A DNA stretch of 64,000 nt from Peribacillus simplex (GCF_001578185.1 NZ_CP011008.1:3624001-3688000), one strand, 5' to 3'. Counted from the stretch's first letter, positions 10,619-20,202 are shown. The notes: generated by a model not told the origin, from the sequence alone. Translations and numbers: made by a program.

Positions 10619-10720
10619 TAAGGGGTAGTATTCCATCTAAATCAAGATGCAATACATCAAAGTTTCATGAACACCAATTACCTCTTCTTTTCAGACGATT
10701 ATGGATATGAATTGATAATC

Positions 10721-10740
10721 GGTGGGCAATAGGTGGGCAG
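10721..10740. repeat. tandem GTGGGCA motifs near element end (possible integrase arm sites)
   Basis: GGTGGGCAATAGGTGGGCAG. A closely similar pair, GGTGGGCAAAGAGTGGGCTG, lies at 13655-13674, near the other end. Repeated short sites flanking the core are typical arm-binding sites of tyrosine recombinases; the assignment is inferred. Confidence 0.55.
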
Positions 10741-10844
10741 ACCATTCCCCCAAATACAAAAGAGCACAGCGTGCAAAAGTGATGTTTGCCATGATTATTA
10801 GGTGACCGTTGCTTTTTTGTTTCCAAGCAAGAGACATTATATTA

Positions 10845-11601
10845 ATGAAGAAACGAATCCATGTAATATCCAATGAAGAATCAAATAAAAACCTATCACC
10901 TTTGACAGAAAGAGAGGTAATGAATAAAGCAGTACGTGCTTACTTATAGAGACACTATACGTGCGTCTTAAGCGTGCTGACGTACAGGATAGACTAATTG
11001 ACTTCGCCGGAAGTTTTAAAACGCCACAGCTGCAAGCAAATCGGTGTGAGCTACATGTGTAAAAATACGATTGCTTTTAACCTGGGAGTTTCATATAAAA
11101 CAGGCACTGGTTTAATGAAAAAACTTGAAGACCTCGGCATGATCCGAAAAGTACCAAAGAAGAGAAAAAGGATATGATGCTGACAGCCAATGCCATCATT
11201 ATTCAACCTTTGAAAGATGAAATGTCCCGCAAGACCCCTGTGAAAGTGTCCAGCCTTAGAAAAATAAACGTAAAGCCATTGCTCAATTCTCTTATGTAGA
11301 TAATTCTCGAGAAAATTCTGTAAAACAAGCAAATTACACAGCCCATTGGGTTCTAGATGTATTTATAGAACCTGTAAGTTCCTTCTGCGAAAAAGCTGAA
11401 ACCATACAGGAATTCTGGAAGATTATTAAACAGTGTAATAAGGTATTGATTATCCTACAAAATAGCATTCACAGGTATACAGGGAATAGGAATCGGCAAC
11501 AAAGCGCTCATAGAAATTGCAATGAAGGTGAAAAGCGGGGTTAACCATGCATGAACTTTAATGGAATTGTGAATAAACTGATGGACAAGTTCGCATTTTG
11601 A
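10845..11601 (+). pseudogene. wrecked helix-turn-helix protein of mobile-element type
   Basis: An ATG-started frame (MKKRIHVISNEESNKN) runs into a stop after MNKAVRAYL, and the rest is readable only by switching frames. CKNTIAFNLGVSYKTGTGLM KKLEDLGMI is a clear winged-helix/HTH block. Further pieces are FIEPVSSFCEKAETIQEFWKI and, at the end, NFNGIVNKLMDKFAF. This arrangement resembles HTH/replication-type proteins of Bacillus plasmids and prophages. At least four frameshifts or stops make it non-functional. The family name is a judgement by eye. Confidence 0.65.
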
Positions 11602-11824
11602 TGTGGATTTCATGGGACATTAATATTATCACCTTTTTTATACCACCTAATTCACTTTAACCAGCGGGCGTATGTTGTGCTGACAAAAAAGAGAGAAAAT
11701 CGATTTTCTAACAGGTCTAATTATTTACCAACATTACTTTTATATTGAACCATTTTATTTACTTTCACATACATTATTTAAGTAATAAGCCCAAAGTCTT
11801 TCGGTTAATCGAGGGGGGATTCTA

Positions 11825-12238
11825 ATGAGAAAAAGTTTCAAGCAATACGGTCAAACTCTCCATCTCGTTGGAGGGAATTTAGTATATGTATCTAATATGA
11901 TTTATCCTATTTATTCGAATGGAATCATTTCTGATCATAATCAATATTGTTTAGATATAAAAAATGCGATAAGTGTAAGTCAAAGCAGTTTACAATCTCT
12001 TGAGACCATTTCCCCCCCATATATCTTAGTAACGGAACATGAATTATTAATCAAAACATTCCATGATATATTAGATTGTCTAAATAGTTTAATATCCAGG
12101 GTAGAAAATGTTGTACCCACAGAATTAAAAGAAAATGATATTAAAGAGGAAATTTCCCAATTTTTAGTGATTCAGGACTCATTAACTGACATTACAATGT
12201 GTTTAATTGAAAAAATAAATTCACAACCAAGAGGGTGA
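11825..12238 (+). CDS. hypothetical protein within the udk-integrated element
   Basis: 137 aa, no recognised family. It begins MRKSFKQYGQTLHLVGGNLVYVSNM and looks largely helical and soluble, with no clear membrane segment. The ribosome site GAGGGGGG lies 5 nt before the ATG. It sits 6 bp before the next gene, so the two are likely co-transcribed and may act together. Both frames are intact although the rest of the element is decayed, suggesting that this pair has been retained. Confidence 0.7.
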   Translation: MRKSFKQYGQTLHLVGGNLVYVSNMIYPIYSNGIISDHNQYCLDIKNAISVSQSSLQSLETISPPYILVTEHELLIKTFHDILDCLNSLISRVENVVPTELKENDIKEEISQFLVIQDSLTDITMCLIEKINSQPRG

Positions 12239-12244
12239 GAAGCT

Positions 12245-12772
12245 TTGGACCAAAGACCTGAGGAAAATAATATATTGTATTCCTTACCTGTTCATGCTGG
12301 GGATAAGATTAGTTTTTTTGGTTCGATGATTGTAAACATAGGAAACATTCTCACTATTTTGGGAATTGCATTAGAGGCCCAAGAAGTTACGCAAATTGAA
12401 GAAGAAGTTGAAGAAGTTGAAGAAGTTGAAGAAGGAGTAACTGACAACTCAAAAAATACATCAAAATCAAAATCAGAAGCAGAATCTGAGTCTAATGCTG
12501 GATTTATATTAGCATTGGTCGGAGCTATAATCGTTACCATTGGAGATTTGGTTGAATCAGGAGGTGTTGCACTTGAAATTGAACAATCCACTTTATTAGA
12601 GAAACAAGCAGAAAAAGAAGCAAAGGAACAAAGTAGAAAAGTAAGAAAAATGGAAAAACAGATCAATTCATTACAGCAGGATATGGAGTCTTTAATTTCA
12701 ATTACCGAATCCCTAAAAAGAGAAGTGATTTTCTTACAAAACTACGTTTATCCCAATTTTCATCAACAGTAA
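12245..12772 (+). CDS. hypothetical two-span membrane protein with acidic repeat and coiled coil
   Basis: 175 aa, TTG start after a GAGGGTGA site. There are two hydrophobic segments (FFGSMIVNIGNILTILGIAL and AGFILALVGAIIVTIGDLV). Between them is a simple acidic repeat (EEVEEVEEVEE) and a Ser/Lys-rich stretch. The C-terminus is a charged coiled coil (EKQAEKEAKEQSRKVRKMEK...). No family is recognised. It is paired with the 137-aa gene upstream. Given the two glycine-rich spans and coiled coil, a membrane-associated accessory role is possible, but nothing shows a function. Confidence 0.68.
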   Translation: MDQRPEENNILYSLPVHAGDKISFFGSMIVNIGNILTILGIALEAQEVTQIEEEVEEVEEVEEGVTDNSKNTSKSKSEAESESNAGFILALVGAIIVTIGDLVESGGVALEIEQSTLLEKQAEKEAKEQSRKVRKMEKQINSLQQDMESLISITESLKREVIFLQNYVYPNFHQQ

Positions 12773-13334
12773 ATCTTGCCTGTATAATCATATTAAAGTC
12801 TATGTTGGAGGCAATAATATAACGACATTTCGCAAATTGAATAGGGAGGTTGTTTACACTAGGAGGCACTGCTTTATTCCATATTGGTTCATTTATTGCA
12901 GTGGGAGCAACCTTTCAATCATATAATAAACTTATAAACTGAGCAGATACCTGTTTTTAATGAATAATTTCCCAATTACTATTCATTTATTCTCCTTTCA
13001 AAAAGAAATTCACCTTTCAATCCTTGAACACGAATTAAGAAAAGCTCCCCTCCGGTCTTGTACTATCCTCGAATAATGGACACGTAAAAAAAGTCCCCTT
13101 ATTATTCGGGTTTTTTCTATATCCTTATAAGAAAGCCTTTATAAACAAAATCCAGAAGTAAGTAAATTTAATTAATGTAATGAAGATATTCGAAGGGACC
13201 CCTCGTCGATTAATCCACAATATAAGCATAAAAGTGATCAATAAAAGAGTAGGAAATGTTCAGTTGAAAAATTAAATAGTGGAGGCAAAATTACCAAGAG
13301 AGAAATACATTTAAACTGGAGAAGGTAATATAGG
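12773..13334 (+). other. non-coding or decayed part of the element
   Basis: A short hydrophobic reading, LGGTALFHIGSFIAVGATFQSYNKL (about 12861-12943), resembles the first membrane segment of the preceding protein and could be a gene fragment. A terminator-like hairpin, CGAATAAT...ATTATTCG with a T-run, lies at about 13073-13118. Nothing else is recognised. Confidence 0.45.
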
Positions 13335-13600
13335 ATGAAAAATGGAAATGTTTATAAGGATTTTAATTTTATCTTTTCCGATAAACCGGACAAACCTGAC
13401 CCAGCTCGAATTTCGGGTATCAACTAAATACTATTTAAAAAAGCAGGAGTTCCAAAAATCACTCCACACGGCCTCAGGCACACTCATACGGCCTTATTAT
13501 TAGAAAACGAAGAAACAGTTCCAGGAATACAATTAAGGGTCGGACACCATCTATAAAAGCTACATTAAACGTATACACTCATATAAGTAAAGATAAATAA
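13335..13600 (+). pseudogene. tyrosine recombinase (phage-type integrase) remnant
   Basis: Reads NFIFSDKPDKPDPARIS, then a stop/frameshift. It continues KAGVPKITPHGLRHTHTALLLE, which carries the catalytic His-x-x-Arg-His motif of tyrosine recombinases, and near the end LNVYTHISKDK with the catalytic Tyr. The N-terminal two thirds are absent and internal stops are present. It lies 143 bp from the udk-side att core, as expected for the element's own integrase. Confidence 0.9.
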
Positions 13601-13654
13601 ACAAATAAAATCAATTATGCAAGTTAATGATTTTGCAGCCCACATCCTTTACTT

Positions 13655-13674
13655 GGTGGGCAAAGAGTGGGCTG
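13655..13674. repeat. tandem GTGGGC motifs near the udk-side end
   Basis: GGTGGGCAAAGAGTGGGCTG, similar to the pair at 10721-10740; likely arm-type sites for the lost integrase. Confidence 0.5.
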
Positions 13675-13712
13675 CTATTCAATTTTCAGGTATTATTTTT
13701 GTTAAAACGTTG

Positions 13713-14348
13713 TTACAGCAATGATGTTTCAAGTATGTCCCTTATTTTTGTCACCATAAGGTCAATCGCCACATGGTTTTGACCGCCTTCTGGAATGATG
13801 ATATCGGCATAACGCTTCGTCGGTTCTATGAACTGATTATGCATCGGGCGAACGACACTGATGTATTGATCGATGACGGAATCTATGGAACGGCCGCGTT
13901 CTTTAATATCACGGGTCATCCGACGGAGTATCCGCAAGTCTGCGTCAGTATCAACATACAGTTTCATATCCATCAGATCCCGGAGGCGCTCATCCTCCAG
14001 CACAAGAATCCCTTCAAGGATGATGACATCCTGGGGCTCAACTGTGATGACTTCTTCTGAACGTGTATGGATCGAATAATCATAAACTGGTTTTTCTATC
14101 GTTTCATAGCGCAGCAATGCGTTAATGTGATCGATTAACAAATCATTATCAAATGCCAGAGGGTGATCATAATTCGTTTTCAACCGTTCTTCAAAAGGCA
14201 AATGACTTTGATCTTTATAGTAATAATCTTGTTCGATCATCAAGATCGAATGTCCTTGAAAGAATTCAAAAATGGAACGGGTAACACTTGTTTTACCTGA
14301 TCCTGACCCTCCGGTAACTCCGATGACCACTGGTTTTTTCCTTGTCAT
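13713..14348 (-). CDS. udk: uridine kinase (uridine/cytidine kinase)
   Basis: 211 aa. Phosphorylates uridine and cytidine to UMP/CMP in pyrimidine salvage. The P-loop is [17 protein letters not shown], with further family motifs [25 protein letters not shown] and [14 protein letters not shown]. The AAGGAGAA ribosome site lies within the end of yrrO, whose stop is 1 nt upstream. The last residues after DLMVTKI come from the integrated element rather than the ancestral gene, so the C-terminus (RDILETSLL) is a replacement; length is preserved. Confidence 0.97.
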   Translation of the reverse strand: MTRKKPVVIGVTGGSGSGKTSVTRSIFEFFQGHSILMIEQDYYYKDQSHLPFEERLKTNYDHPLAFDNDLLIDHINALLRYETIEKPVYDYSIHTRSEEVITVEPQDVIILEGILVLEDERLRDLMDMKLYVDTDADLRILRRMTRDIKERGRSIDSVIDQYISVVRPMHNQFIEPTKRYADIIIPEGGQNHVAIDLMVTKIRDILETSLL

Positions 14349-14349
14349 G

Positions 14350-15621
14350 TCAATTCTCCTTCCGCATCATATTGTTCACATATACTCGATTATCTACTTG
14401 AATGCGGACAATTTGAAGCGGATGGCGAGCTGCCTCCAGCTCCTTACCTGACTCATCCCAGATCGTACCGATTTTTTGAGTGAAGTTTTCGATTTCCGGT
14501 CCAAAAAACTCCACTTCATCTCCAGGCTTGAAGAAGTTACGTTGCTGCATGGTGGCGATTTGAGTTTCCTCGTTATATTCAAGCACCAATCCCGCGAAGT
14601 CGAAGCGAGTCTTTACGGTATGATTCCCGAACATTTGCTGTTTATACCCAGGAATTTCCCCTTCCATGAACGAAGATGCCGTCTCACGGTTCGCACACTT
14701 ATCAAGCTCCTCGAGCCATTCTTTTTTAATCTTGAAATTGTCCGGATCGGCACAATACGCATCAATCACTTTACGATAGACACTGACAACTGTAGCAATA
14801 TAATGAATGGACTTCATTCTTCCTTCGACTTTCAAGCTATCAATGCCAATTTCAATCATGCCTGGCAAGGATTCAATAAGCTTCAGGTCTTTTGGACTCA
14901 TTGCGAATGGAGCATCTTCTTTATCGAATAGAGCCTTTTCCCCATCTTGATCCAACTCATATAAATCGTAATCCCAACGGCATGACTGACAGCAGCCGCC
15001 ACGGTTCGAATCACGCGCCGTCATATGGTTCGAAAGGGTGCAGCGTCCAGAATAGGCAATGCACATGGCCCCGTGAACGAAAGCCTCGATTTCGATATCG
15101 ACCTTCTCCTTCATTTCACGGATTTCATCAGCACTCGTCTCACGTGCCAAAACAACCCGCTCCAGGCCTTCCTCTTTCCAGTACTGAACAGCCTTCCAGT
15201 TCGACAGCGATTGCTGTGTGCTTAAATGGATTTCTACGTTAGGAGCGACCCGTTTACAAGTTTCGATGATTAATGGATCGGCGACGATGATTCCATGAAC
15301 ACCAGCCTCCTGAAGACCTTCCAGGTATTCATCAAGACCATCGATATTTTCATTATGTGCAAAGATATTTGTTGTTACATATACTTTAGCACCATACTTT
15401 TTAGCGAATTCGACGCCTTCCTTCATTTCCTCAAACGTGAAGTTGCCTGCATTGGAACGAAGACCATATTCCTGCCCGCCAATGAATACGGCATCCGCGC
15501 CGTAATGGACGGCGATTTTTAATTTTTCCAGGTTGCCAGCCGGAGCCAGCAATTCCGGTTTTTTTACAATGACTCTCTTTCCATCAACGATCTTGGAAAT
15601 TTTATCAGCAATAGCATTCAA
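14350..15621 (-). CDS. yrrO: U32 family protein YrrO, tRNA 5-hydroxyuridine formation (TrhP2-type)
   Basis: 423 aa U32 'peptidase'-like protein. Members of this pair are known to be needed for prephenate-dependent 5-hydroxylation of wobble uridine in tRNA. The N-terminus is [25 protein letters not shown]. The U32 signature with cysteines is visible in [16 protein letters not shown] and the following GGCCQSC. It starts at TTG 15621 after AGAGGAGG. It is transcribed with yrrM and yrrN upstream and udk downstream. Confidence 0.93.
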   Translation of the reverse strand: MNAIADKISKIVDGKRVIVKKPELLAPAGNLEKLKIAVHYGADAVFIGGQEYGLRSNAGNFTFEEMKEGVEFAKKYGAKVYVTTNIFAHNENIDGLDEYLEGLQEAGVHGIIVADPLIIETCKRVAPNVEIHLSTQQSLSNWKAVQYWKEEGLERVVLARETSADEIREMKEKVDIEIEAFVHGAMCIAYSGRCTLSNHMTARDSNRGGCCQSCRWDYDLYELDQDGEKALFDKEDAPFAMSPKDLKLIESLPGMIEIGIDSLKVEGRMKSIHYIATVVSVYRKVIDAYCADPDNFKIKKEWLEELDKCANRETASSFMEGEIPGYKQQMFGNHTVKTRFDFAGLVLEYNEETQIATMQQRNFFKPGDEVEFFGPEIENFTQKIGTIWDESGKELEAARHPLQIVRIQVDNRVYVNNMMRKEN

Positions 15622-15653
15622 GGCTATTCCTCCTCTTTCTCTTACCCTTTTCT

Positions 15654-16583
15654 TTAATAAACCGATTCTTTAAAGAAGAATCCTGTATCCAACTCACGAC
15701 TATCCGGCTGAACCGCTTTGACCTTTTCAAATAGTTCCGATTTCATATCATCATAACGGTCAGGGTCATCTGCACATACGTCAATCGCTTCCCGATATAA
15801 CTTTGTCATCTCGATGATATATCCCGGTGTTTGTAATAACCCTTCGATTTTCAAGGAATCAATTTCCGCTTCAATCAATTCCTGAAGTTCATCAATCATG
15901 CACATATCATTCGGACTCATGATATGTGTACCATTTTCATCTTCATAAATCGGGTATTTATTTTCACGTTCCTTATCATGCAAGAACATATTTCGATGTT
16001 CCTTCCGATTTTCCACTTCCAATGCCTTGCCTTGATATTCAAAGTAATTCCCCAGAAGCGTACGCTTGGATTGGAACATACACGTCATGCCGTGCACTTG
16101 CACTTCAATCTCCACTTCGGCATTTTCCTTCATTTCCACTATCTCGTCCAGGCTTATTTCACGGGCAGCCACGGCACGGACAGCACCGCGTTTTCCCCAA
16201 TAATTACATGTGTACCAGTTCGTTACCGTCATCTCTGTATTCCAGTGCAGGGGCATATCAGGTGCCGCTGCACGGACAGCCATTAAGACTGCCGGATCAC
16301 CGAATATGATCCGGTCAGCACCAGTCTCTTTAAGGAATGTGACATACTCTTCAAGCTCGTCCACTTTTTCATTATGGAAAATGGCGTTCATTGACACGTA
16401 CACTTTCTTGCCTGCGGCATGTGCAAGCTCAATCGCCTTCTTGACATCCTCACGTTTGAACTCCCCTGCCAGCCTAAGGGCATAACGTTGTTCGCCAATG
16501 ACGAAGGCGTCTGCTCCTGCATCGATGAGTTCTGTTATATGACTGACACTTGTTGGAGTCACGAGTAATTCAGGTTTTTTCAT
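15654..16583 (-). CDS. yrrN: U32 family protein YrrN, tRNA 5-hydroxyuridine formation (TrhP1-type)
   Basis: 309 aa partner of YrrO and likely subunit of the same tRNA-hydroxylating system. It begins MKKPELLVTPTSVSHITELI and contains the domain core VQVHGMTCMFQSKRTLLGNY. Fewer signature cysteines are present than in YrrO, as usual for this paralogue. The ATG at 16583 is preferred: GAGGTGA precedes it, and the frame-upstream GTG at 16592 overlaps that site. It overlaps the end of yrrM by 14 nt. Confidence 0.92.
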   Translation of the reverse strand: MKKPELLVTPTSVSHITELIDAGADAFVIGEQRYALRLAGEFKREDVKKAIELAHAAGKKVYVSMNAIFHNEKVDELEEYVTFLKETGADRIIFGDPAVLMAVRAAAPDMPLHWNTEMTVTNWYTCNYWGKRGAVRAVAAREISLDEIVEMKENAEVEIEVQVHGMTCMFQSKRTLLGNYFEYQGKALEVENRKEHRNMFLHDKERENKYPIYEDENGTHIMSPNDMCMIDELQELIEAEIDSLKIEGLLQTPGYIIEMTKLYREAIDVCADDPDRYDDMKSELFEKVKAVQPDSRELDTGFFFKESVY

Positions 16584-17235
16584 TTTTGTCACCTCTATGT
16601 TTACTTATGGCCACACCATCACCAATCGGCAAAATTACGGTATCGAAATGAGGATGGTCATGTAACCAGATGTTAAAGTCTCTGATTTTTTTGATGAGAG
16701 CTCGCTTTCGTCTCGTCATTTCCATTTCTTCAATATTTTCGGCAACCAATCCTTTAAATAAAACATTATCCGTAATGATAATGCCAGCATCTGCAAGCAT
16801 TGGTTCAAATAGTTCAAAGAATCGCTTGTACTGCCCTTTAGCTGCATCAACGAAGATGATATCAAACGGACCATGTTCCATGACTTTCGGTCCCGCTTCA
16901 AGGGCATCACCTTCAATGAGGGTAATCCTTTTGGACAGTCCAGCCTTCTCGAAGTTTGTTCTTGCCTGCTCAATACGGGCTTCATTTCGTTCAAGTGTAA
17001 CGATTTGAGCCTCCGGAAGGGTCTCAGCCATCCTTATGGCCGAATAGCCAATGGCCGAACCTACCTCCAGAATCGCCTTAGGCTGATGAAGCCTTAAAAT
17101 CTGAAGCAGCACCTCAATACCCTCCGGCTCCATGATCGGCACACTATTTTCCATTGCAAAATCTTCCAACTCCTTAATCAAACCCGTACGCTCCGGAATT
17201 AAGGAATGAAGATATTGTTCTATTTTTCCGTTCAA
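16570..17235 (-). CDS. yrrM: O-methyltransferase YrrM / tRNA 5-hydroxyuridine methyltransferase TrmR
   Basis: 221 aa SAM-dependent O-methyltransferase. In B. subtilis the enzyme converts 5-hydroxyuridine at tRNA position 34 to 5-methoxyuridine, the next step after YrrN/YrrO. SAM motif ILEVGSAIGYSAIRMA, acidic VTLERNE, and the metal/catalytic region DIIFVDAAKGQYKRF followed by ITDNVLFKG. It heads the yrrM-yrrN-yrrO-udk cluster. Confidence 0.94.
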   Translation of the reverse strand: MNGKIEQYLHSLIPERTGLIKELEDFAMENSVPIMEPEGIEVLLQILRLHQPKAILEVGSAIGYSAIRMAETLPEAQIVTLERNEARIEQARTNFEKAGLSKRITLIEGDALEAGPKVMEHGPFDIIFVDAAKGQYKRFFELFEPMLADAGIIITDNVLFKGLVAENIEEMEMTRRKRALIKKIRDFNIWLHDHPHFDTVILPIGDGVAISKHRGDKNEKT

Positions 17236-17387
17236 AACGTTTCCTCCAATTATAAGAAAAACGAAAGCGCTTGGTCAGTACATGAAGAAATTGATCGGTC
17301 AAAAAAGATTTCATCTTCAAATGCCTACAATTTTTCACAAGGAGCTGAAACAAGTATGCTTGACGATCTACATTTCCTTATCTTTCA

Positions 17388-17412
17388 AAATAAAACCCGG
17401 CATTCGCCGAGT
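17388..17412 (-). terminator. terminator between mltG and yrrM
   Basis: Leftward CTCGGC-GAAT-GCCGGG (one G-U pair) followed by TTTTATTTT. It suggests that yrrM has its own promoter downstream of this point. Confidence 0.6.
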
Positions 17413-17519
17413 TACGTCACCGATAAAAATCGGATCTAAAATTCACTTGTACTATTCTATCATAAAAACAAGGGGAAAGTAATATCTCTCCCCCCTCAGT
17501 CGCTTTGCAATTTTTTTAT

Positions 17520-18656
17520 TTATTTATTGGAAATATGCTCTGCCTTTTTGTTATTATGGTCATCCAAAGTTTTGGAGTAAAGGACTTCCCCTTCAGGTGT
17601 TGCCAAAAAGTATAGGAAATCCGTTTTCTGAGGTTTCAAAACCGCATCAATCGAGGTCTTTCCGGCATTGGCAATCGGTCCTGGCGGCAGCCCCTTGTTC
17701 TTATACGTATTATACGGGGACTTCACCTCAAGGTCTTTGTAGTACACCTTACTCTTATGTGAACCTTTTGCATACAGAACGGTCGGATCCGTTTGAAGCG
17801 GCATACCTTCCTTCATCCGATTATAAAAGACGGAAGCTATCTTTCCACGATCAACTTTTGCCGTAGCTTCTTCTTCGACAAGCGAAGCGAAAGTCAGCAT
17901 CTGGTGTACGGAATAATCGCTTTTGTCCATCTGGGGCTCGTATGCCTGCAATGTCTCTTCCGTTTTCTTCAGCATCTCAGTGACTATGGTTTCCAATGTC
18001 GGCTTTTTCTCATAAAAGTCATATGTAGCTGGGAAAAGGTACCCTTCAAGCGGATATAAAATCTTTTTATTTTCAATTTCCGACGTCAAGAGCTCCGGAA
18101 ATTTCTTTTGCATGGACTTAACGAATTTCTTATCATTCAATTCCTTAAAGACCTTTTTCGGATCTTCATCCGTCTTCACCGCAATGATATCGGCAATCTG
18201 GATAAGCTGCTTTCCTTCAGGAATCGTTATCTTCAATGCAGCTTCTTTCATGAGTTTCCCGGTTTTGATGCTTGTGACAATATCTTCAATTGGCATGGAA
18301 GGTGACAATTTATACTCACCTGCCTGAAAACCGGATTCATTCCGAAATTTAATATAATATTTGAATACCCGTGCGTCCTTGATTATTCCCTGCTCTTCAA
18401 GCAGTGTTGAAATTCCGTTCACGGAAGATCCGATTGGGATTTTCACTTTTTTGATGGTGTCATCATCAGGATCGACTGGTTTCATGGCTGAGTTGATATA
18501 TAAAAAGCCCACAAGACCAACTATCCCAATTAATAAAATAAGCGAAGCTATAGTAATCATGATGATTTTACGTACCAGCTTGGCTTCTCCTTGCCGTTCT
18601 AACAATTTCATTTGGATATGTTCCTTTTTAGATAGATTTTTATCTTTTTCATCCAT
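17520..18656 (-). CDS. mltG: endolytic transglycosylase MltG (YrrL)
   Basis: 378 aa, type II membrane protein. The single span is IIMITIASLILLIGIVGLVGFLYI, followed by a YceG/MltG domain. MltG cuts nascent glycan strands and sets peptidoglycan strand length. The catalytic Glu is expected in ASLVEEEATAKVDRGKIASVFYNR; LQTDPTVLYAKG and YNTYKNKGLPPGPI are family hallmarks. I prefer the ATG at 18656 over 18662 because it is better spaced from AGGGGG. Confidence 0.93.
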   Translation of the reverse strand: MDEKDKNLSKKEHIQMKLLERQGEAKLVRKIIMITIASLILLIGIVGLVGFLYINSAMKPVDPDDDTIKKVKIPIGSSVNGISTLLEEQGIIKDARVFKYYIKFRNESGFQAGEYKLSPSMPIEDIVTSIKTGKLMKEAALKITIPEGKQLIQIADIIAVKTDEDPKKVFKELNDKKFVKSMQKKFPELLTSEIENKKILYPLEGYLFPATYDFYEKKPTLETIVTEMLKKTEETLQAYEPQMDKSDYSVHQMLTFASLVEEEATAKVDRGKIASVFYNRMKEGMPLQTDPTVLYAKGSHKSKVYYKDLEVKSPYNTYKNKGLPPGPIANAGKTSIDAVLKPQKTDFLYFLATPEGEVLYSKTLDDHNNKKAEHISNK

Positions 18657-18992
18657 TTTCATTCCCCCTGCAAACTCACACCAACTACAGAATGGTTTCT
18701 AGGTGATGCTTTCTTTAATTAAACTTTGCTTCGAACATTATACTAAAATCAACAAATAATTACATGGTTTTTGCAAAACTACATTCATTATTACTCTATT
18801 TATGGCAAAAATGCACTAGTTTTGTCAATATACAGATGTAATTCACTAGGAAAATGGTGACATCTTTTCTCTTTAGCTTAAAAACGCCCTCAATTTTTTC
18901 CCCTTGCATGTGTAAGGAATTTCAAGCAATGACTGGAATACGCATGAAGGAATGCTATTATTAATTATAAGCTGAAGAAAGGTGTGAAGGAG
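18657..18992. other. intergenic region, no gene seen
   Basis: AT-rich stretch upstream of mltG and of the divergent 51-aa gene. It probably contains their promoters, but I cannot assign elements with confidence. Confidence 0.4.
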
Positions 18993-19148
18993 TTGGATAA
19001 TTCTTATTTTGTAGGGTGGGGGACATTGGCACTCATAAACGCCGGACTTGCTCAAGGTAAAAATAGAACAGCGTTGAATTGGTTCTTGCTATCATTATTT
19101 TTGGGTCCGCTCGCTACTTTTATTCTTTTATTCGTAGAGAAAAGATAA
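18993..19148 (+). CDS. small two-span membrane protein, 51 aa
   Basis: TTG-started frame reading LDNSYFVGWGTLALINAGLA...NWFLLSLFLGPLATFILLF and ending VEKR. Ribosome site AAAGGTG lies 8 nt upstream. There are two hydrophobic helices with a GKNRT turn between. Such small proteins are common in Bacillus as unnamed hypotheticals; no function is known to me. It is followed by a strong terminator shared with yrzB. Confidence 0.7.
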   Translation: MDNSYFVGWGTLALINAGLAQGKNRTALNWFLLSLFLGPLATFILLFVEKR

Positions 19149-19168
19149 ATTGCTGGTACATAAATGAA

Positions 19169-19199
19169 AAAAACCGACCTGATCGAGGTCGGTTTTTTC
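19169..19199. terminator. bidirectional terminator
   Basis: AAACCGACCT and AGGTCGGTTT with flanking A- and T-runs. It serves both the 51-aa gene and the leftward yrzL-ruvX-yrzB operon. Confidence 0.9.
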
Positions 19200-19204
19200 T
19201 AATC

Positions 19205-19495
19205 TTATTCTTCTTCAGCTTCTTCTTGGTCAAGGAATGTATTTAACATTTCTTCGACCAGATCCCATTCTTCTTCGGTTTCGATCGGTGTAAGTTCACC
19301 ATCTTTATTATCTTCGCTTGGTACGAATGATGAAGCGTGGATTTCAATTTCTTCCTCTTCATCTTCTGCAGACATCGGATAATAAAGTACATAAGATTTG
19401 TTGAATTTATCTGAGTCGAATGTGAAAAGGATTTCGCAAAGCTGCTCGTTTCCGTTTTCATCTACTACTGTAATGTTGTTTTCGCCGTGTTCCAT
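19205..19495 (-). CDS. yrzB: DUF1292 / UPF0473 family protein YrzB
   Basis: 96 aa, very acidic (ends EEAEEE). It begins [20 protein letters not shown] and has the family segment [26 protein letters not shown]. Third gene of the conserved yrzL-ruvX-yrzB cluster. Function is unknown. The ribosome site (GAGGTGG) lies in the 12-bp gap after ruvX. Confidence 0.93.
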   Translation of the reverse strand: MEHGENNITVVDENGNEQLCEILFTFDSDKFNKSYVLYYPMSAEDEEEEIEIHASSFVPSEDNKDGELTPIETEEEWDLVEEMLNTFLDQEEAEEE

Positions 19496-19507
19496 TTGTA
19501 TTCCACC

Positions 19508-19933
19508 TCATATTGAATTTGTTTGTCTGTCCAAGAAACCTTGCAGAATCATGACAGCTGCCATTTTATCAATGACTTTCTTGCGTTTGCTTCGGCTCAC
19601 GTCCGCCTCAAGAAGGACACGTTCAGCCGCCATAGTTGTCAACCGTTCATCCCAGAGAAACACAGGCAGCTTGAATTTTTTTTCTAATCGTTTGGCGAAA
19701 TCTTGACTGATCTCGCCTCGCGGTCCAACGGTTCCATTCATATTTTTAGGTAAACCTAGGACAATTTTAGAAATTTCATGCTCTTTTATTATTTCATTGA
19801 GACGTTTAAAGCCGAAGTCATTACCAGCTTCGTTAATTTTGATCGTTTCCAATCCTTGTGCAGTCCACCCCATCGCGTCACTCACGGCAACGCCGATGGT
19901 TTTTGAACCTAAATCAAGTCCCATTGTGCGCAT
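19508..19933 (-). CDS. ruvX: YqgF/RuvX family, putative pre-16S rRNA nuclease / Holliday junction resolvase
   Basis: 141 aa RNase H-fold nuclease. The first catalytic Asp is in [33 protein letters not shown] and [15 protein letters not shown] carry further conserved acidic residues. The Gram-negative relative matures 16S rRNA; the Bacillus role is inferred. The start codon overlaps the end of yrzL by a nucleotide, so translation is probably coupled. Confidence 0.94.
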   Translation of the reverse strand: MRTMGLDLGSKTIGVAVSDAMGWTAQGLETIKINEAGNDFGFKRLNEIIKEHEISKIVLGLPKNMNGTVGPRGEISQDFAKRLEKKFKLPVFLWDERLTTMAAERVLLEADVSRSKRKKVIDKMAAVMILQGFLDRQTNSI

Positions 19934-20202
19934 TAGTATTCCTCTCGATGGTTCTTAAGATACGACTTAACCAATTCTTCGATGATTTCATCGCGTTCAA
20001 GCTTACGAATAATGTTTCGAGCATCCATATGGCGCGGGATATAGGCCGGGTCACCAGATAATAGATAACCGACAATCTGGTTGATCGGGTTATAACCTTT
20101 TTCCTGAAGTGCAACATACACTTGAGACAATACTTCTTGTACATCTCTTTCGAATGGTTCTTCGGGAAAATTAAATTTCATCGTTTTATCAAAGGAACTC
20201 AT
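19933..20202 (-). CDS. yrzL: IreB family regulatory protein YrzL (UPF0297)
   Basis: 89 aa from the ATG at 20202 ([12 protein letters not shown], identical to the usual family start); a second ATG lies at 20208 but is too close to AGGAGAGG. The core [20 protein letters not shown] and [17 protein letters not shown] define the IreB/UPF0297 family. In enterococci IreB is a phosphoprotein substrate of the PASTA kinase. It lies 67 bp downstream of alaS. Confidence 0.94.
   Translation of the reverse strand: MSSFDKTMKFNFPEEPFERDVQEVLSQVYVALQEKGYNPINQIVGYLLSGDPAYIPRHMDARNIIRKLERDEIIEELVKSYLKNHREEY

Larger units (their letters stand above)
10584..13765. mobile_element. degenerate integrative element inserted in the 3' end of udk
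   Basis: Bounded by a perfect 22-bp direct repeat at 10584-10605 and 13744-13765 (both start ATTTTTGTCACC), one copy inside udk and one in the displaced udk tail. Inside are a wrecked helix-turn-helix gene, two intact small genes and a tyrosine-recombinase remnant next to the udk-side end. Tandem GTGGGC motifs lie near both ends. B. subtilis has udk and greA adjacent, so the interval is an insertion. The element is decayed and cannot encode its own integrase. Confidence 0.88.

Noticed and set aside
11051..11332. 93-aa minus-strand frame inside the udk element
   Set aside because: It is antisense to the readable HTH pseudogene and lacks a start site.
10845..11601. Functional replication or HTH gene
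   Set aside because: Multiple stops and frameshifts interrupt every frame.
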